Positions 40,267-49,829 of a stretch of 64,000 nt of DNA are shown piece after piece. Below the pieces are notes generated by a model that was not told the DNA's origin, made no database searches, and saw only the letters and a program-made list of their open reading frames with translations. Position numbers and translations under genes: made by a program. The number at the start of each line of letters is the position of its first letter. The stretch's first letter is position 1. Source of the stretch: Mesorhizobium sp. M1E.F.Ca.ET.045.02.1.1. Its GTDB lineage: Bacteria > Pseudomonadota > Alphaproteobacteria > Rhizobiales > Rhizobiaceae. The stretch spans positions 930,001 to 994,000 of the forward strand of contig NZ_CP034447.1 in NCBI RefSeq assembly GCF_003952485.1, written 5' to 3'.

Positions 40267-40342
40267 GTTTCCGCCTCGAAGCGTCTCTCATTGATTCTGT
40301 TGGTTTTTTCGAACCGGCGATCCTCGACTCCTAAGAATACCG

Positions 40343-40393
40343 TGCGGCGATCCGCATAGATCGAATTGTGCTTTGTGCGAAATCATGCACAAA
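40343..40393. promoter_or_regulatory. candidate DctD upstream activating sites
   Basis: Two inverted repeats upstream of the dctA promoter: TGCGG-CGAT-CCGCA (40343-40356) and TTTGTGC-N8-GCACAAA (40372-40393). Tandem DctD sites at this distance are known for rhizobial dctA. The second overlaps the 5' end of the dctB open frame, so dctB probably starts downstream of it. Confidence 0.55.
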
Positions 40394-40399
40394 TGCGGC

Positions 40400-42265
40400 A
40401 TGCTGCAACGCCCCGCCGCTGCCCTCTCCTTGACGCCCGAACTGCTCGCCGGGCGGGCGCGGCGCGCCTGGCTGCTGTTCACGGCGATCGCGCTTCTGAT
40501 CGTATTTGCGGCGCTCTACGGCGCCGGCCTTTATGGCCGTTCGACCGAGATCGAGGCGCTGGCGGCGCAAGGCCGCACCGACGCCAACCTCAAGGTCGCG
40601 CTGCTGCGCGCGGTGCTGGAGAATCCGCGCGCGCTGCCGCTGCTTTTGTCCAAGGACCAGCAGGTGCATGACGCGCTCACCGAGCGCAGCCCCGCTTCGA
40701 TCGAAGTGCTCAACCGAAAGCTGGAAGGGCTGGTCTCCGGCACCAAGGCCTCCGTCCTCTATGTCACCGGCACGGACGGGCTGGCGATCGCTTCCAGCAA
40801 CTGGCGCGAGCCGGTCAGCTTCGTCGGCAACGACTATGGTTTTCGCGCCTATTTCTCCGGCGCCATGCAGTCCGGCACCGCCGAGTATTTCGCGCTCGGC
40901 AATACCAGCAAGCGTCCCGGCCTCTACATTTCGCGCCGTGTCGACGGCGCTTCCGCTGCGCTCGGCGTCGTCGTGGTCAAGATGGAGTTCGACCAGCTCG
41001 AGGCCGACTGGCACGAGGCGAGCCGTCCGGCCTATGTCAGCGACGAGCATGGCGTGGTGCTGATCACCAGCGTACCTTCCTGGCGTTTCATGACGACGGC
41101 GCCGCTGGCCGCCGCGGCGATGGCTGACATCCGCGCCAGCCAGCAGTTCGGCGACGCGCCGCTGGTGCCCTTGCCGATCACGAAGCCACAGGCGCTCAGC
41201 GGCGATGTCGCGCTGGTCCATGCAATCACCCCTGGCGGCAGCGACGCGGAATATCTGCGGCTGTCCACGGCTGTGCCTTCGACACCCTGGCGGCTCGACT
41301 ATCTGGTTCCGGCGGAGGCGCCGATTGCCTCGGCGCAGCGCGAAATGCGGCTGTTGGCGCTCGGCGTCCTCGTTCCGCTCCTCGCTTTAGCCGCCTATTT
41401 GTTGTGGCGCCGCCAGTCCGCCCAGATGCGGATTGCCGCCGAGCAGGCGGCGCGAGCGGAGCTCGAACGCCGCGTCGTCGAGCGCACCCAGGACCTCAGC
41501 CTGGCGCGCGACCGGCTGCAGGCCGAAATCGCCGATCACCGCAGCACCGAAGCGAGACTCCAGGTCATGCAGCAGGATCTGGTACAGGCCAACCGTCTCG
41601 CGACCCTCGGCCAGGTTGCCGCCGGCGTCGCGCATGAGATCAACCAGCCGGTCGCCACAATCCGCGCCTATGCCGACAATGCGCGCGTCTTCCTCGATCG
41701 CAAGCAGACCGCGTCCGCCGAGGAGAACCTCGGCGCCATTGCCGCGCTGACGGAGCGGATCGGTTCGATCACCGACGAGCTGAAGGCCTTCGCCCGCAAG
41801 GGCCGCACGGCGGCGGAGCCGGTCGAGTTGCGCAGCGTCATCGAGGGTGCGGTCGTGCTGCTCAGGAGCCGCTTTGCCGGCCGGCTGGAGGCGCTGGCGA
41901 TCGCGCTGCCGCCGCCAACGCTCAAGGTGCTGGGCAACCGGCTGCGGCTCGAGCAGGTGCTGATCAACCTGTTCCAGAACGCGCTGGAAGCACTGGAGGG
42001 TCGCAGCGACGCACGGGTCGAAGTGTCCGCCTCAGAAACGTCCGACGACGTTGCGCTGATCGTGTCCGACAACGGGCCGGGCATCCCGCCCGCCATCCTG
42101 AAATCGCTGTTCACGCCGTTCAACACGTCGAAGGAAAGGGGGCTCGGGCTCGGCCTCGTCATCTCTAAGGACATCGTCGCCGACTATGGCGGGCGCATCG
42201 AGGTGGCGAGCAGCGATCAGGGCACCCGCTTCACCATCCATCTCTCGAAAGCTGGCCCGACATGA
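40400..42265 (+). CDS. dctB: C4-dicarboxylate sensor histidine kinase
   Basis: About 621 residues from ATG 40400 (in-frame starts also at 40385 and TTG 40373, but these overlap the activator site). Membrane helix at about 19-42, periplasmic double-PAS/CACHE sensor (about 45-310, with [25 protein letters not shown] and [11 protein letters not shown] as in DctB), second helix at about 320-345 and a coiled linker. The kinase core has the H-box [22 protein letters not shown]-box [11 protein letters not shown]1 DNGPGIP and G2 [12 protein letters not shown]. It senses dicarboxylates and phosphorylates DctD. Confidence 0.95.
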   Translation: MLQRPAAALSLTPELLAGRARRAWLLFTAIALLIVFAALYGAGLYGRSTEIEALAAQGRTDANLKVALLRAVLENPRALPLLLSKDQQVHDALTERSPASIEVLNRKLEGLVSGTKASVLYVTGTDGLAIASSNWREPVSFVGNDYGFRAYFSGAMQSGTAEYFALGNTSKRPGLYISRRVDGASAALGVVVVKMEFDQLEADWHEASRPAYVSDEHGVVLITSVPSWRFMTTAPLAAAAMADIRASQQFGDAPLVPLPITKPQALSGDVALVHAITPGGSDAEYLRLSTAVPSTPWRLDYLVPAEAPIASAQREMRLLALGVLVPLLALAAYLLWRRQSAQMRIAAEQAARAELERRVVERTQDLSLARDRLQAEIADHRSTEARLQVMQQDLVQANRLATLGQVAAGVAHEINQPVATIRAYADNARVFLDRKQTASAEENLGAIAALTERIGSITDELKAFARKGRTAAEPVELRSVIEGAVVLLRSRFAGRLEALAIALPPPTLKVLGNRLRLEQVLINLFQNALEALEGRSDARVEVSASETSDDVALIVSDNGPGIPPAILKSLFTPFNTSKERGLGLGLVISKDIVADYGGRIEVASSDQGTRFTIHLSKAGPT

Positions 42266-43611
42266 CGAGCGGCAATCCGGTCATCCTGATCGATGACGAC
42301 AGCGACCTGCTCAAGGCGACAAAGCAGACGCTGGAGCTCGCCGGCTTTGCTGTCTCAGCCTTTGCCTCGGCAACAGAAGCACTCGCCGACCTCGACGCGA
42401 GCTTTGCCGGGGTAGTGGTATCGGACATCCGCATGCCCGAAATGGATGGCCTGCAGCTTTTCGACCGCGTGGTCGACCTCGACCCGGATATCCCCGTCAT
42501 CCTGGTCACCGGGCATGGCGACATCGCGATGGCGGTCAAGGCGATCAAGGACGGCGCCTATGATTTCATCACCAAGCCCTTCGCAGCCGACCGGCTGGCG
42601 CAAAGCGTGTGGCGCGCGGCGGAAAAACGCCGCCTTGTGATGGAGAACCGCGCCTTGCGCGAGGCGGCCGAGCAGGCGCAGGAAGGCCTGCCGCTGATCG
42701 GCCAGACACCGGCGATGGAGCGGCTGCGCCGGACGCTCAGACAAATCGCCGACACCGATGTCGATGTGCTGGTAACCGGCGAGACCGGCTCGGGCAAGGA
42801 GGTGGTGGCGAACCTGCTGCACCGCTGGAGCCGCCGCGCCAAGGGCAATTTCGTCGCGCTCAATTGCGGCACGCTGCCGGAGACCGTGATCGAAAGCGAA
42901 TTGTTCGGCCATGAAGCCGGCGCCTTCACCGGTGCGCAGAAGAAGCGCGTCGGGCGCATCGAGCATTCCAGCGGCGGCACTTTGTTCCTCGACGAAATCG
43001 AAAGCATGCCGCCCTCGACGCAGGTGCAGATGCTGCGCGTGCTCGAAATGCGCGAAGTGACGCCGCTCGGCACCAACGAGGTCCGGCCGGTCGACCTTCG
43101 CGTCGTTGCCGCCGCCAAGGTCGATCTCGGCGATCCAGGCCAGCGCGGCACCTTCCGCGAGGACCTTTACTACCGGCTCAATGTGGTGACGCTCTCGATC
43201 CCGCCGCTGCGCGAGCGCCGGGACGACGTGCCATTGTTGTTCGGCTATTTTGCCGAGCGCGCGGCGGCGCGCTTCCACCGCCCCGTGCCCGCGGCGCCGG
43301 CCGCCGTCCAACGCCATCTGAGGGAACACGACTGGCCGGGCAATGTGCGCGAGCTCGCACATTTTGCCGAGCGCTTCGTGCTGGGACTGGAAGAGGTCGA
43401 TGGGAGCCCGCCCCCTCGGCCGACCGATTCGGATGCCTCCATGCCGTTGCCGGAGCGGCTGGAGCGCTATGAGGCCGAGATCATCCGCGAGACACTTGGT
43501 CGCAACGACGGCGACGTCCGGCGCACGATCGAGGCGCTCGGCATCCCGCGCAAGACCTTCTACGACAAGCTGCAGCGGCACGGCATCGTGCGCAGCGATT
43601 TCTCCAGATAG
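42262..43611 (+). CDS. dctD: sigma-54-dependent response regulator for dicarboxylate transport
   Basis: 449 residues. Receiver domain with Asp55 in [12 protein letters not shown] and acidic pocket DDD. AAA+ domain with Walker A GETGSGKE, the sigma-54 contact motif [32 protein letters not shown] and [13 protein letters not shown]. Fis-type helix-turn-helix at the C-terminus ([24 protein letters not shown]). It activates dctA through the sigma-54 promoter. Start overlaps the dctB stop as ATGA. Confidence 0.96.
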   Translation: MTSGNPVILIDDDSDLLKATKQTLELAGFAVSAFASATEALADLDASFAGVVVSDIRMPEMDGLQLFDRVVDLDPDIPVILVTGHGDIAMAVKAIKDGAYDFITKPFAADRLAQSVWRAAEKRRLVMENRALREAAEQAQEGLPLIGQTPAMERLRRTLRQIADTDVDVLVTGETGSGKEVVANLLHRWSRRAKGNFVALNCGTLPETVIESELFGHEAGAFTGAQKKRVGRIEHSSGGTLFLDEIESMPPSTQVQMLRVLEMREVTPLGTNEVRPVDLRVVAAAKVDLGDPGQRGTFREDLYYRLNVVTLSIPPLRERRDDVPLLFGYFAERAAARFHRPVPAAPAAVQRHLREHDWPGNVRELAHFAERFVLGLEEVDGSPPPRPTDSDASMPLPERLERYEAEIIRETLGRNDGDVRRTIEALGIPRKTFYDKLQRHGIVRSDFSR

Positions 43612-43769
43612 ATCAAGCGCGTGGAACCGCCGCGCACCCTCGTCCGTTGAGGCTGGCCGGGAAACCGTGGCACGTCGGCACCAGCCGGGCAGTGAACGCA
43701 TCGCCGCGACGGCGTTGTCGGTTGCGCTCGGCAAGCGTTGATGGTTTGTTGCCGCCCAGCGGAGAACGA

Positions 43770-44117
43770 ATGATGCGCGAATCCCTCGGTCAAGACGAAT
43801 ACGGCTCGGCCAACCCCTACGATCCCGATGACCTGCCCAATCTCAATGCGATGGGGCCGGCGATGGGCGCGGGCAATGATTTCGAGAAATACGCGGTTGC
43901 CGTCATCATCGTATTCGGCGCGCTGATCATCGGCGGCCTGATGGCCGCGTCGATGGCTTTCGGCCACCGCAACGGCTTCCTGTTCGCGCTCGGTGGCGCC
44001 ACCTCCGCCTGGATTTCGGGCAATGCGCTGCTGCTCGACCGGCCGCGCATCTATGCGCTGTTCGTCGGCATCGCCGCCGTGCTGCTGATCGCCTCGACCA
44101 TCACGTTGGTCGCCTGA
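43770..44117 (+). CDS. small membrane protein of unknown function
   Basis: 115 residues. After a polar N-terminal 40 residues rich in Asp, Asn and Pro (DEYGSANPYDPDDLPNLNAM) come three helices at about 43-63 (YAVAVIIVFGALIIGGLMAAS), 70-88 and 94-113. RBS GGAGAAC precedes ATG 43770. It follows dctD by 158 bases and converges with the ggt gene. No family is recognised. Confidence 0.6.
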   Translation: MMRESLGQDEYGSANPYDPDDLPNLNAMGPAMGAGNDFEKYAVAVIIVFGALIIGGLMAASMAFGHRNGFLFALGGATSAWISGNALLLDRPRIYALFVGIAAVLLIASTITLVA

Positions 44118-44121
44118 TCAA

Positions 44122-45861
44122 TCAATAACCCAACGCCTCGCCGGCAGCGGCGCGGCTGTCGATGGCGCCGTTGTAGCGCGCGCCGCCGCCCTTCTCGATC
44201 TCGGCCAGGCTCTTGCCGCCGACCAGGATGCCGGCCGCCTGGCCCCAGGTCTGGTCGGCAAGATCGAGATGGTAGCCCATGCCGGCAAGCATCCTTTCGG
44301 TATCGGGCGAGAGCCCAAACGGCTCGACATAGACGGCGTCGGGCAGCCATTGATGGTGGATGCGCGGCGCGTCGATCGCCTCCTGGATGTTCATGCCGTG
44401 ATCGATGACGTTGACGATCGCTTCCAGCGTGATGGTGATGATGCGCGAGCCGCCGGGGCTGCCGATGACCATGAACGGCTTGCCGTCCTTGGTGACCACG
44501 GTCGGGCTCATCGAGGACAGCGGCGTCTTTTTCGGCTGGATGGCGTTGGCTTCGCCCTGGACGAGCCCGTAGAGGTTGGGCACGCCGGGCTTCTGGGTGA
44601 AATCGTCCATCTCGTTGTTGAGCAGGATGCCGGTGCCGTCGGCGACCACGCCGGCACCGAAGGAGCCGTTCAGCGTATAGGTTACCGCCACCGCATTGCC
44701 GTCCTTGTCGATGATCGAGTAGTGGGTGGTCTCCTTCGACTCGCCGAACCCTTTGGGCATCAGGTCCTTCGAGACGCCGGCGCGGAACGGATCGATCTTG
44801 TCGCGGATGTCCTTGGCGTAGCCCTTGTCGAGCAGCTTCGAGACCGGATTGTCGACGAAATCCGGATCGCCCAGCGCGGAATTGCGGTCGACATAGGCGC
44901 GGCGCATGGCCTCGACCATGACATGGACCGTCTCGGCCGATCCGGCGCCGAGATAGGACAGCGGATAACCTTCGAGCACATTGAGGATTTCGCAGATGAT
45001 GACGCCGCCCGAGCTCGGCGGCGGCGAGGAGATGATCTCGTAGCCGCGATAGGAGCAGGTCACGGGCTTCAGCTCGCGCACCGCATATTGCTCGAAATCA
45101 CCCTTGGCGAGGATGCCGCCCTTGGCACCGCTTGCCTTGACGATCGCGTCGGCAATTGCGCCCTTGTAGAAGGCGTCTGGTCCCTTCTCGGAAATCGCCG
45201 AAAGCGACGCGGCGAGGTCCGGCTGCGGGAGCCGCTCGCCGGCGGCGTAAGGCTTGCCGTCGGGCTTGAGGAAGATTGCTGCCGCGGCCGGATCCTTGGC
45301 CAGCCGGTCGGCTTTGCTCGCGAAGGAAGCGGCGTCGCCCTGGTTGAGGACGAAGCCGTCCTTGGCATAGGCAATTGCCGGCGCCATCAGGTCCTGCCGG
45401 GGGAGCGTGCCGTATTTTTGGCGCGCCAGCTCGAAGCCGGCCACGGAGCCCGGCACGCCGACCGCGAGATAACCGTCGAGGCTGGCGCCCTTGATCGGCT
45501 TGCCGTCCTTGTCGAGATACATGGTCTTGGTGGCGGCGAGCGGGGCGCGCTCCCGAAAATCGATGAAGGTCGAGCGGCCGTCCTTCAGGCGAATGGTCAT
45601 GAAACCGCCGCCGCCGATATTGCCCGCATTCGGATAAACGACGGCCAGCGCATAGCCGACCGCGACAGCGGCATCGACCGCGTTGCCACCCTTCTTCAAC
45701 ACCTCGACACCGACTTCGGTAGCGAGATGCTGGGCGGTCACCACCATGCCATGCTCGCCCTTGGCCGGAGCGGGCGAAGCGGCGAAGGCAATTGCTGATT
45801 GTGCGAAGGCGAAGGTGAGCGAAAGGCTGACGGCGATCAGCGTTCGGCGGGTGAGATGCAT
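44122..45861 (-). CDS. ggt: gamma-glutamyltransferase
   Basis: 579 residues, with an N-terminal signal peptide (RRTLIAVSLSLTFAFAQSAIAFA), so periplasmic. It shows GMVVTAQHLATEVGVEVLKKGGNAVDAAVAVGYALAVVYP, GNIGGGGFMTIRL and RERAPLAA (gamma-glutamyl binding Arg). The autoprocessing site is ETTHYSIIDKDGNAVAVTYTLN, where the second Thr becomes the nucleophile of the small subunit. GSPGGSRIITITLEAIVNVI is the conserved small-subunit loop. It cleaves glutathione and related gamma-glutamyl compounds. Confidence 0.95.
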   Translation of the reverse strand: MHLTRRTLIAVSLSLTFAFAQSAIAFAASPAPAKGEHGMVVTAQHLATEVGVEVLKKGGNAVDAAVAVGYALAVVYPNAGNIGGGGFMTIRLKDGRSTFIDFRERAPLAATKTMYLDKDGKPIKGASLDGYLAVGVPGSVAGFELARQKYGTLPRQDLMAPAIAYAKDGFVLNQGDAASFASKADRLAKDPAAAAIFLKPDGKPYAAGERLPQPDLAASLSAISEKGPDAFYKGAIADAIVKASGAKGGILAKGDFEQYAVRELKPVTCSYRGYEIISSPPPSSGGVIICEILNVLEGYPLSYLGAGSAETVHVMVEAMRRAYVDRNSALGDPDFVDNPVSKLLDKGYAKDIRDKIDPFRAGVSKDLMPKGFGESKETTHYSIIDKDGNAVAVTYTLNGSFGAGVVADGTGILLNNEMDDFTQKPGVPNLYGLVQGEANAIQPKKTPLSSMSPTVVTKDGKPFMVIGSPGGSRIITITLEAIVNVIDHGMNIQEAIDAPRIHHQWLPDAVYVEPFGLSPDTERMLAGMGYHLDLADQTWGQAAGILVGGKSLAEIEKGGGARYNGAIDSRAAAGEALGY

Positions 45862-45948
45862 GGCGGGGCTCCAGGGGCGTGGGGGACGCCTAGGAAAGAC
45901 CGTAGGGGCGCGTTAGTCCAACAATAATTGAAGAAGCGTCTGCGAGAG

Positions 45949-46094
45949 CCCCCTCACCCGGATTGCCAACCGAATTGTGAAGAGCAATTCGGGGCAATCC
46001 GACCTCTCCCCAAAGGGAGAGGAGGTCCCCAATGCTGATACCCGCCTCTTCTCCCCTCGGGGAGAAAGTGGCCGCGAAGAGGCCGGAGAGGGGG
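45949..46094. repeat. intergenic palindromic repeat, family 2, copy B
   Basis: Arms CCCCCTCACCCGG ... CCGGAGAGGGGG with inner AATTGTGAAGAGCAATT and CTCTCCCCAAAGGGAGAG. It matches copy A at 30405-30552 over nearly its whole length and ends 2 bases before the rhaI stop codon. Confidence 0.8.
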
Positions 46095-46096
46095 AC

Positions 46097-47389
46097 TCAG
46101 ACAATCCCGCCGCCGCCACTGGCGACCGCCGGCCGTTCCGCCGCCACTTTCGCCCGGTAGCCGGCCTCGCGATAGGCGGCGACAGGATCGATGGCGCCGC
46201 CGGTCCCGAGCCGCGCCATGGCAAGGATCGGCTCGACATCGGTGCGGTAAGCCGCCTTCAGTGTCTGCGTCGCCATCAGCGCGTCGTTCTCTTCCTGAAG
46301 CCCTTCCAGTGCCTTGCGATCCACCAGCAGCGCCTGCGCATAGGCGCGCTGCACCTCGACCGCCGACAGCATCAGGCTCTCGATCGGATCGGTGACGTTG
46401 TGGCTCTGGTCGAGCATGTGCGCGGGATTGAATCCTTTCGCGCCCGAAAGCTCGGCATCGACCAGCTCGTTGAAGACCAGGAACAGCCGGTAGGGATCGA
46501 TCGAGCCGGCATCGAGGTCGTCGTCGCCATATTTGGAATCGTTGAAATGGAAGCCGCCGAGCTTGCCGAACTGGATCAGCCGCGACACGATCATCTCGAT
46601 GTTGACGTTGGGCGCGTGATGGCCGAGGTCAACCAGGCAGTAGGCCTTGTCGCCAAGCTCCTTGGCGATGATGTAGTTGGTGCCCCAGTCCTGCACGACG
46701 GTCGAATAGAAGGCTGGCTCGTACATCTTGTGCTCGGTGAACAGCCGCCAGTCGGCCGGCAGGCCGGCATAGATTTCGCGCATCGCATCGAGATAGCGCT
46801 CGAAGGCCTTTGCGAAATTGACCTGGCCGGGGAAGTTCGAGCCGTCGCCGATCCACACCGTCAGCGCCTTCGAGCCGAGCGTCTTGCCGATCTCGATGCA
46901 TTCGAGATTGTGCTCGACAGCCTGCCGGCGCGTGCCGGCATCGGTATGCGAGAGCGAGCCGAATTTGTAGGAGAGCTTCTGATCCCTGGCGTCGGAGAAG
47001 GTGTTGGAGTTCATGGCGTCGAAGCCGAGGCCGAAGCGGGACGCCGCCTGATTCAGCCGGTTTGGGTCGGCCTTGTCCCAAGGGATGTGCAGCGAGACCG
47101 TCGGCGTCGCCTGCGTCAGCTGGCTGATGACGGCGCAGTCCTCGATCTTGTCGAAGATGTCGCGCGGCTCACCAGCGCCGGGAAAGCGGGCAAAGCGCGT
47201 GCCGCCGGTGCCGACGCCCCAGGACGGGATCGCCACGCCGAATTCTTCGACCTTGTCGCGGATCGCGTCGATGGCAATGCCGCAGCGGTCCAGGCGCTCG
47301 CCAAGCGAGGCATAGTCGCGCTCGAGGTCGGCTTTTCGCGCGGCGTTGCTCTTTTCGATTACGTCAGCCGAGATGATCAATTCGGACAC
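46097..47389 (-). CDS. rhaI: L-rhamnose isomerase
   Basis: 430 residues, converting L-rhamnose to L-rhamnulose. Start is GTG 47389 (VSELIISADVIEKSN) because GGGAGGAAACAGCA directly precedes it; the open frame continues upstream through a repeat. It has the metal-binding TIM-barrel features of the Pseudomonas stutzeri/rhizobial-type rhamnose isomerase (WGVGTGGTRFARFPG, HIPWDKADPNRL, WIGDGSNFPGQVNFAKAFERYLD, TEHKMYEPAFYSTVVQDWGTNY, LVDLGHHAPNVNIE and FHFNDSKYGDDDLDAGSIDPYRLF). Downstream of rhaD in the same transcript, separated by a family 3 repeat. Confidence 0.94.
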   Translation of the reverse strand: MSELIISADVIEKSNAARKADLERDYASLGERLDRCGIAIDAIRDKVEEFGVAIPSWGVGTGGTRFARFPGAGEPRDIFDKIEDCAVISQLTQATPTVSLHIPWDKADPNRLNQAASRFGLGFDAMNSNTFSDARDQKLSYKFGSLSHTDAGTRRQAVEHNLECIEIGKTLGSKALTVWIGDGSNFPGQVNFAKAFERYLDAMREIYAGLPADWRLFTEHKMYEPAFYSTVVQDWGTNYIIAKELGDKAYCLVDLGHHAPNVNIEMIVSRLIQFGKLGGFHFNDSKYGDDDLDAGSIDPYRLFLVFNELVDAELSGAKGFNPAHMLDQSHNVTDPIESLMLSAVEVQRAYAQALLVDRKALEGLQEENDALMATQTLKAAYRTDVEPILAMARLGTGGAIDPVAAYREAGYRAKVAAERPAVASGGGGIV

Positions 47390-47416
47390 TGCTGTTTCCT
47401 CCCGAAAGTGCGGCTT

Positions 47417-47535
47417 TACCCTCCCCCTTGTGGGGAGGGTGGCCCGTAGGGCCGGGTGGGGGTCCCCCCGCCCCGGCAAGCACTCACCGCTTCGCGGCGA
47501 TTGCCTGCCGACCCTCCCCGCAAGGGGGAGGGTAA
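47417..47535. repeat. intergenic palindromic repeat, family 3, copy A (between rhaD and rhaI)
   Basis: Outer arms TTTACCCTCCCCCTTGTGGG and CGCAAGGGGGAGGGTAAA frame an inner segment with GGTCCCCCCGCCCC and CGCTTCGCGGCG. It lies inside the rhaDI operon and could form a strong mRNA hairpin. Confidence 0.8.
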
Positions 47536-47538
47536 AAG

Positions 47539-49641
47539 TTACCGCGTAAAACTCTGCGCGTTGCCGGCGTCGACATTGACGATGTTGCCGGTCGACTTGG
47601 CCGACATGTCGGAGGCGAAGAAGTAGATCGCCTCGGCAATGTCTTCCGGGAAGACCGAGCGCTTCAGCATCGAGCGCGAGCGGTAATGCTCCTCGAGATC
47701 GTCGGTCGACATCTTGTAGGCGGCGGCGCGTTGTTCCTTCCACTCGCCGCTCCATATCTTGGAGCCGCGCAGGACCGCGTCGGGATTGACGACGTTGACC
47801 CTGATCTGCGCCTCCGCGCCTTCGAGCGCGAGGCAGCGCGCGAGATGGATCTCGGCCGCCTTGGCCGTGCAGTAGGCAGCGGCATTGGGCGAAGCGGCAA
47901 GGCCGTTCTTGGAGGCGACGAAGACGACGTTGCCGCCGATCTTCTGGGTGCGGAACAGCCGGAAAGCCTCGCGCGAAACAAGGAAATAGCCGGTCGACAG
48001 GATGTCCATATTCTTGTTCCAGAGCGCCAGCGTCGTCTCCTCGATCGGCGCCGAAGAGGCCAGGCCGGCATTGGAAACCAGGATGTCGACGCCGCCGAAT
48101 TCGACCGAAGTTTCAGCGAATCCCGCAGTCACCTGATCTTCCGATGTCACATCGATGCGTACCGGACGGACGAAGTCCTTGCCATAAGCCTTCGAGAGTT
48201 CTTCGTTGGCGCTGGCGAGCGCCGCCTCGTCGATATCGGCAAGCACCACGCAGGCGCCTTCGCGCAGCAGCCGGTTGGCGGTGGCGCGGCCGATGCCGCC
48301 GGCACCGCCGGTGACCAGCGCGATCTGGCCGGCCAGCGCCTTCGGCTTCGGCAGGCGCTGCAGCTTTGCTTCCTCGAGCAGCCAGTATTCGATGTCGAAA
48401 GCTTCCTGCGCCGGCAAACCGACATAGGACGAGACGGTCGAGGCGCCGCGCATCACGTTGATGGCGTTGACGTAGAACTCGCCGGAGATGCGCGCCGTGG
48501 CCTTGTCGCCGGCGAAGGTGAACATGCCGACGCCCGGCATCAGATAGACAACCGCATTCGGATCGCGAATGGCAGGCGAGTCCGCGTGCTTGCAGGCGTC
48601 GTAATAAGCCTGGTAGCCGACACGGTATTCGGCGATGTCGTCGGCGAGGCGCGCGATGACGGCGTCGACATCCGGGTTCTTCGGATCGAACTCGATCACC
48701 AGCGGCCGGATCTTGGTGCGCAGGAAATGATCCGGGCAGGAGGTGCCCAGCGCCGCCAGCGGCCGCAGGTCCCTGGAATTGACGAATTCCAACACGGCCG
48801 GTTGGTCGTCGAAATGGCCGAGCTTGTGGCTCTTGTCGGAGATGAGGCCGCGGATCCGCGGCATCAGCTTGGCGGCAATGGCGCGGCGGGCCGGCGCGTC
48901 GAGCGACTTCACCACCTCGCCGCCGAAGATCGCCTTGCCTTGGGACTTGCGCTCGAACCAGTCGATCGCCTGGTTGATCACCGAGATCGTGGTTTCGTAG
49001 CACTCCTTCGGCGTGTCGCCCCAGGTGAACAGGCCATGGCTTTCGAGCACGACGCCCCTGGCGTCCGGATTTTCGAGGCAAAATTTCTCCAGCCACAGGC
49101 CGAGCTCGAAGCCCGGCCGCTTCCACGGCAGCCAGCCGATGGCATCGCCGAAGATCTCTTTCGTAATCGCCTTCGAATCCTTGGCGGCGGCAATGGCGAT
49201 GATGGCGTCGGGATGCATGTGGTCGACGCAAGCCTTGGGTACGAAGGCATGCAGCGGCGTGTCGATCGAGGCGGCGCGCGGATTGAGGTTGAAGGTGCAG
49301 TGGGGCAGATAGCCCACCATCTCGTCCTCTTGCTCGACGCCGCGATAGAGCTCCTTAATGGAGCGCAGCTTGTCCATGTATAAGGTGGCGAAACCGTCAA
49401 GCTTGATCGAGGCGCTGTCGCCGCCCGAGCCCTTGACCCACAGGACTTCCACCTCCTCGCCGGTCAGCGGGTCTTTCTGCCAGACCTTGGACGAGGTGTT
49501 GCCGCCGCCATAGTTGGTGACGCGCTTGTCGGAGCCGAGCGTGTTCGAGCGATAGACCAGGAGCTCGGGGCCGCTCATCCCTTCGGCTTTTGCATCGTCC
49601 CACAGATTGGCGAGGCGCGAGCCGGAGCGCTTGTCGAGCAT
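47539..49641 (-). CDS. rhaD: bifunctional rhamnulose-1-phosphate aldolase / short-chain dehydrogenase
   Basis: 700 residues from ATG 49641 (RBS GGGAGGATACCT). The N-terminal class II aldolase domain has VTNYGGGNTSSKVW, VKGSGGDSASI, DTPLHAFVPKACVDHMHPDAIIAIA with zinc-binding His residues, and ESHGLFTWGDTPKECYE. The C-terminal short-chain dehydrogenase (about 435-700) has the cofactor motif LVTGGAGGIGRATAN, SNAG and YCTAK. The fused enzyme is typical of rhizobial rhaD and splits rhamnulose-1-phosphate to DHAP and L-lactaldehyde, which the dehydrogenase part is thought to oxidise. Divergent from rhaRSTPQUK. Confidence 0.94.
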   Translation of the reverse strand: MLDKRSGSRLANLWDDAKAEGMSGPELLVYRSNTLGSDKRVTNYGGGNTSSKVWQKDPLTGEEVEVLWVKGSGGDSASIKLDGFATLYMDKLRSIKELYRGVEQEDEMVGYLPHCTFNLNPRAASIDTPLHAFVPKACVDHMHPDAIIAIAAAKDSKAITKEIFGDAIGWLPWKRPGFELGLWLEKFCLENPDARGVVLESHGLFTWGDTPKECYETTISVINQAIDWFERKSQGKAIFGGEVVKSLDAPARRAIAAKLMPRIRGLISDKSHKLGHFDDQPAVLEFVNSRDLRPLAALGTSCPDHFLRTKIRPLVIEFDPKNPDVDAVIARLADDIAEYRVGYQAYYDACKHADSPAIRDPNAVVYLMPGVGMFTFAGDKATARISGEFYVNAINVMRGASTVSSYVGLPAQEAFDIEYWLLEEAKLQRLPKPKALAGQIALVTGGAGGIGRATANRLLREGACVVLADIDEAALASANEELSKAYGKDFVRPVRIDVTSEDQVTAGFAETSVEFGGVDILVSNAGLASSAPIEETTLALWNKNMDILSTGYFLVSREAFRLFRTQKIGGNVVFVASKNGLAASPNAAAYCTAKAAEIHLARCLALEGAEAQIRVNVVNPDAVLRGSKIWSGEWKEQRAAAYKMSTDDLEEHYRSRSMLKRSVFPEDIAEAIYFFASDMSAKSTGNIVNVDAGNAQSFTR

Positions 49642-49714
49642 AGGTATCCTCCCTTGAAGCGCGGACCGTGCGCTCCTCTTTTCTCGCCGGGAATGTCTAC
49701 GCAAGTGGTCCGCT

Positions 49715-49787
49715 TGTCAATCACAAACGATCAATATCGATCATATTGCACTGCACAATGAAATTATATGATCGGAAATGATTGACA
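49715..49787. promoter_or_regulatory. divergent rha promoter/operator region
   Basis: Inverted copies of the site TGTCAATCA-N4-CGATCA occur at 49715-49733 and, reversed, at 49766-49787 (ATATGATCGGAAATGATTGACA); an extra CGATCATAT lies at 49738-49746. Each outer end contains TTGACA pointing outward (minus strand at 49715-49720, plus strand at 49782-49787), so they also serve as -35 boxes of the two divergent promoters. Likely target of the DeoR-type regulator RhaR. Confidence 0.65.
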
Positions 49788-49829
49788 CTGCGCGTTTTCT
49801 AGTGCCTGATGGCCTGGCAGGGAGGAACC

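Noticed and set aside
44269..45798. 509-residue plus-strand frame opposite ggt
   Set aside because: Same antisense artefact of GC-rich codons; the minus-strand frame has full gamma-glutamyltransferase motifs and a signal peptide.
47686..49383. 565-residue plus-strand frame opposite rhaD
   Set aside because: Low-complexity Arg/Asp/Val-rich antisense frame with no family motifs.
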